From Hungatella sp. UBA5982 (lineage in GTDB: Bacteria; Bacillota; Clostridia; Lachnospirales; Lachnospiraceae), in the NCBI GenBank assembly GCA_002429965.1, contig DJBG01000017.1, positions 7,351 through 13,722 on the forward strand: DNA of 6,372 bases. Direction: 5' to 3'. Positions 4,991-6,372 of the stretch are shown in pieces (positions within the stretch are counted from its first letter, which is position 1; every line of letters begins with the position of its first letter). The position numbers were made by a program, and so were the translations under genes. The notes beneath the pieces are model-generated. The model searched no databases. It was not told the origin of the DNA and was given only the letters and a program-made list of their open reading frames with translations.

Positions 4991-5963
4991 TGCCGCATAC
5001 AGAGCAGGTCTTGCTGGACGGGAACCATTTGTCCACCTTTACGAGCTTTTTCCCTGCTTCTTCCAGCTTGTAGCCAAGGAATGCCACGAACATCCCCCAG
5101 CCGTTGTCTGCCACGGTTTTCCCGAAATTTAGTGCCTGTGACATCGCTTTCATATTTAAGTCTTCTATGCACACCGCATCATAGGCATTGGTTATCTGCC
5201 TGCTCTGCTTATGCAGAAAGTCCTTTCTCTGATTTGCCACTTTCCTGTGGATTTTTGCCACTTTCACTCTCTGCTTGTAGTAATTATTGCTTTTCCTCTT
5301 GCACTTTGATAGCTTCCGTTGTTCCCTGGCTAGCTTCTCTTGTGCCTTCCTGTATGGTTTTGGATATTCCGGCGAATTCCCAAGGCTATCTATGTATAGT
5401 TCTTTCATGGAAAAATCCAGGCCTGTGGCGCTTTCTGCCTTATGCTCTGGGATTTGATCTTCATATTCATAAAGGACTGAAACGTAATACTTCCTATCTG
5501 GGGTTCTTGCTACCGTACATGATTTCAGCCTGTAGCCGTCCGGGATCTCCCTGTGCTGCTTTATTTTCACCCTGCCTACTTTGGGCAGCCTTATCCACCC
5601 GTCAGCGACCGCTATATTGCCATTCACACAGTTTGTCGTGTAAGAATCCTTGTCCCTGTGCTTGCTTTTGAACTTCGGGAATCCTATTTTGCCCTTGCCG
5701 CGGTAGAAATTTCCGTATGCTGTCTCCAGGTTCATCTGCCCGTTCGCCAGCGCAAGGCTATCCACTTCCTTTAGGAATGGGAACTCTTCCTTGTACTTTG
5801 CCGGAGTGGTCTTTCGGTTTTTACCTGTTTTCTGGTAATGATCGATCCTGTCCTCTAACATCTTATTATATACGAATCTCACGCACCCAAATGTTTTTGC
5901 AAACATGGTTTTCTGCTCGTCATCTGGATACATCCTGAACTGGAATGCCTTGTTTCCCTTCAT
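4863..5963 (-). CDS. tnpB: TnpB, RNA-guided DNA endonuclease of an IS605-type element
   Basis: A 366-residue protein, full length for the family and apparently intact. The N-terminal helical/wedge region begins KAFQFRMYPDDEQKTMFAKTFG, followed by the typical FVYN and the GFPKFKSK stretch (about 94-101). The RuvC nuclease site is complete: GLDFS (D183), CIEDLNM (E267) and DRDVNAAINI (D346/D348). The zinc ribbon is formed by CSVCG (C320, C323) and YVCECG (C339, C341). TnpB, the ancestor of Cas12, uses the omega RNA from the element's right end to cut DNA next to a target-adjacent motif, which favours retention of the element at its donor site. Its ATG (5961-5963) overlaps the tnpA stop as ATGA, with GGGGGAA just upstream as ribosome site, so the two are translationally coupled. 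Stop TAA is at 4863-4865. Open frames on the plus strand here are shadows. Confidence 0.94.
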   Translation of the reverse strand: MKGNKAFQFRMYPDDEQKTMFAKTFGCVRFVYNKMLEDRIDHYQKTGKNRKTTPAKYKEEFPFLKEVDSLALANGQMNLETAYGNFYRGKGKIGFPKFKSKHRDKDSYTTNCVNGNIAVADGWIRLPKVGRVKIKQHREIPDGYRLKSCTVARTPDRKYYVSVLYEYEDQIPEHKAESATGLDFSMKELYIDSLGNSPEYPKPYRKAQEKLAREQRKLSKCKRKSNNYYKQRVKVAKIHRKVANQRKDFLHKQSRQITNAYDAVCIEDLNMKAMSQALNFGKTVADNGWGMFVAFLGYKLEEAGKKLVKVDKWFPSSKTCSVCGRKKDDLELSERVYVCECGNILDRDVNAAINIRKEGMRILGMA

Positions 5964-6331
5964 CTATGTTTTTCCCCCTGGCTTTCGATATACTGCTTCA
6001 GCACCGATAGCGGTGTACCTCCTGCCGTTATAAGGCAGAAACTCTGTGACCAGAAATATTCTTTCCACAGCTTTTTCCTTATCTCTGGGTATTCTTTTTT
6101 TAGAAGCCGACTGCTTGCACTTTTATACGCATTGATGAATTTGCTTATTTCCGTTTTTGGATGTGCCCGAAACAGGATGTGGACATGATCCATGTCATGA
6201 TTCCATTCCATCAACGTGATTTTGTAGCTTGGCGATATGTACTCAAATATCTCCTTCGCCCTGTCAGACATGGCATCGTCAAAAACCTTCCTTCGGTATT
6301 TCACCACTAGCACAAGATGATAGTGTAACAA
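5960..6331 (-). CDS. tnpA: TnpA, HUH single-strand transposase of the IS200/IS605 family, 5' end incomplete
   Basis: From TTG at 6331 there are 123 residues containing the whole catalytic set: YHLVLVVKYRRKVF near the start, HVH (H49, H51) in HDMDHVHILF, and the C-terminal helix with Tyr114 and Gln118 (KQYIESQ), the Tyr nucleophile and the third metal ligand at the usual four-residue spacing. TnpA Y1 transposases excise and insert one DNA strand as a circle, through hairpins at the element ends. The TTG is unlikely to be the true start: relatives carry roughly 10-20 residues before the YHLVxVxKYRR segment. Upstream the frame stays open to the window edge, but reads mostly lysines from an A-rich tract, so the real start is either outside or spoiled by poor sequence. 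The gene overlaps tnpB by 4 bases. Confidence 0.9.
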   Translation of the reverse strand: MLHYHLVLVVKYRRKVFDDAMSDRAKEIFEYISPSYKITLMEWNHDMDHVHILFRAHPKTEISKFINAYKSASSRLLKKEYPEIRKKLWKEYFWSQSFCLITAGGTPLSVLKQYIESQGEKHR

Positions 6332-6372
6332 AAAAAATGTAAGTTTTTTCTTTTTTTTTTTCTTTCTTTTTT
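6332..6372. other. Homopolymer-rich T/A tract at the window edge
   Basis: From 6344 to the end the plus strand is T with only three C interruptions (6350, 6362, 6366), including an 11-T run at 6351-6361. It sits where the first codons of tnpA should be and would encode poly-lysine there. It may be a genuine A-rich 5' flank, but it looks like a contig-end or sequencing artefact. Confidence 0.5.

Larger units (their letters stand above)
4731..6372 (-). mobile_element. IS200/IS605-family element (tnpA-tnpB), left end outside window
   Basis: The element contains an HUH transposase gene and a TnpB gene on the minus strand, plus a structured right end with a subterminal hairpin, as in IS605-type elements that move as single strands and lack terminal inverted repeats. 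The right boundary is near 4728-4735, judged from ACATACTCCC, a sequence I associate with right ends of this family. The exact nucleotide is uncertain. The left end and its target-adjacent motif lie beyond 6372. It was inserted at the 3' end of the rpiR-type gene, transcribed towards it. Confidence 0.88.

Noticed and set aside
4777..5938. Plus-strand frames opposite tnpB, the longest 196 codons
   Set aside because: They are antisense to an intact TnpB with all catalytic motifs. The translations are Ser/Cys/Leu-rich noise.
4863..5963. Cas12-type CRISPR effector
   Set aside because: The length of 366 residues, coupling to tnpA, and absence of a CRISPR array or adaptation genes make it a transposon TnpB.

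Overview
The window looks like chromosomal DNA of a low-to-medium GC Firmicute, probably a gut clostridium of the Lachnospiraceae type. This is inferred from the strong AGGAGG ribosome sites, AT-rich intergenic DNA, the clostridial flavour of the proteins and an IS200/IS605-type transposon. Species cannot be named from the sequence. Both edges cut through genes.

Layout, left to right. (a) 1-431: the 3' end of an SGNH-type carbohydrate esterase of the sialate O-acetylesterase class. (b) 432-675: no intact gene. It holds a 26-bp stem-loop at 534-588 and a very short hydrophobic reading frame. (c) 676-906: the last quarter of secF with no upstream part, followed by a classic terminator at 916-955. 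Something removed or replaced the rest of secF/secDF, so the junction near 675 is a rearrangement point or an assembly misjoin. (d) 1165-3332: an intact membrane-bound ion-pumping pyrophosphatase (hppA) with its own extended -10 promoter and strong RBS, closed by a long stem-loop terminator at 3384-3429. (e) 3430-3959: about 530 bases without a solid gene. They hold a possible minus-strand protein remnant, a good promoter whose spacer is covered by an inverted repeat, and a possible 19-codon leader frame. (f) 3972-4730: a MurR/RpiR-family regulator (HTH plus SIS) whose stop codon lies at the edge of a transposon. (g) about 4731-6372: an IS200/IS605-type element on the minus strand, with tnpA (HUH transposase) overlapping tnpB (RNA-guided nuclease ancestor of Cas12) by 4 bases, and a structured right end that should encode an omega RNA. 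The left end is outside the window, and tnpA runs into a homopolymeric T/A tract at the edge.

The genes do not form one pathway. hppA is a stand-alone energy-conservation gene, the esterase and the RpiR regulator hint at amino-sugar or other sugar use, and the transposon is an insertion next to rpiR. I found no convincing new multi-gene system. The points most worth checking are the secF truncation junction, the predicted K+-independent pump with Asp in place of the usual gate Glu, and the omega RNA whose adjacent guide would read into the 3' end of rpiR.
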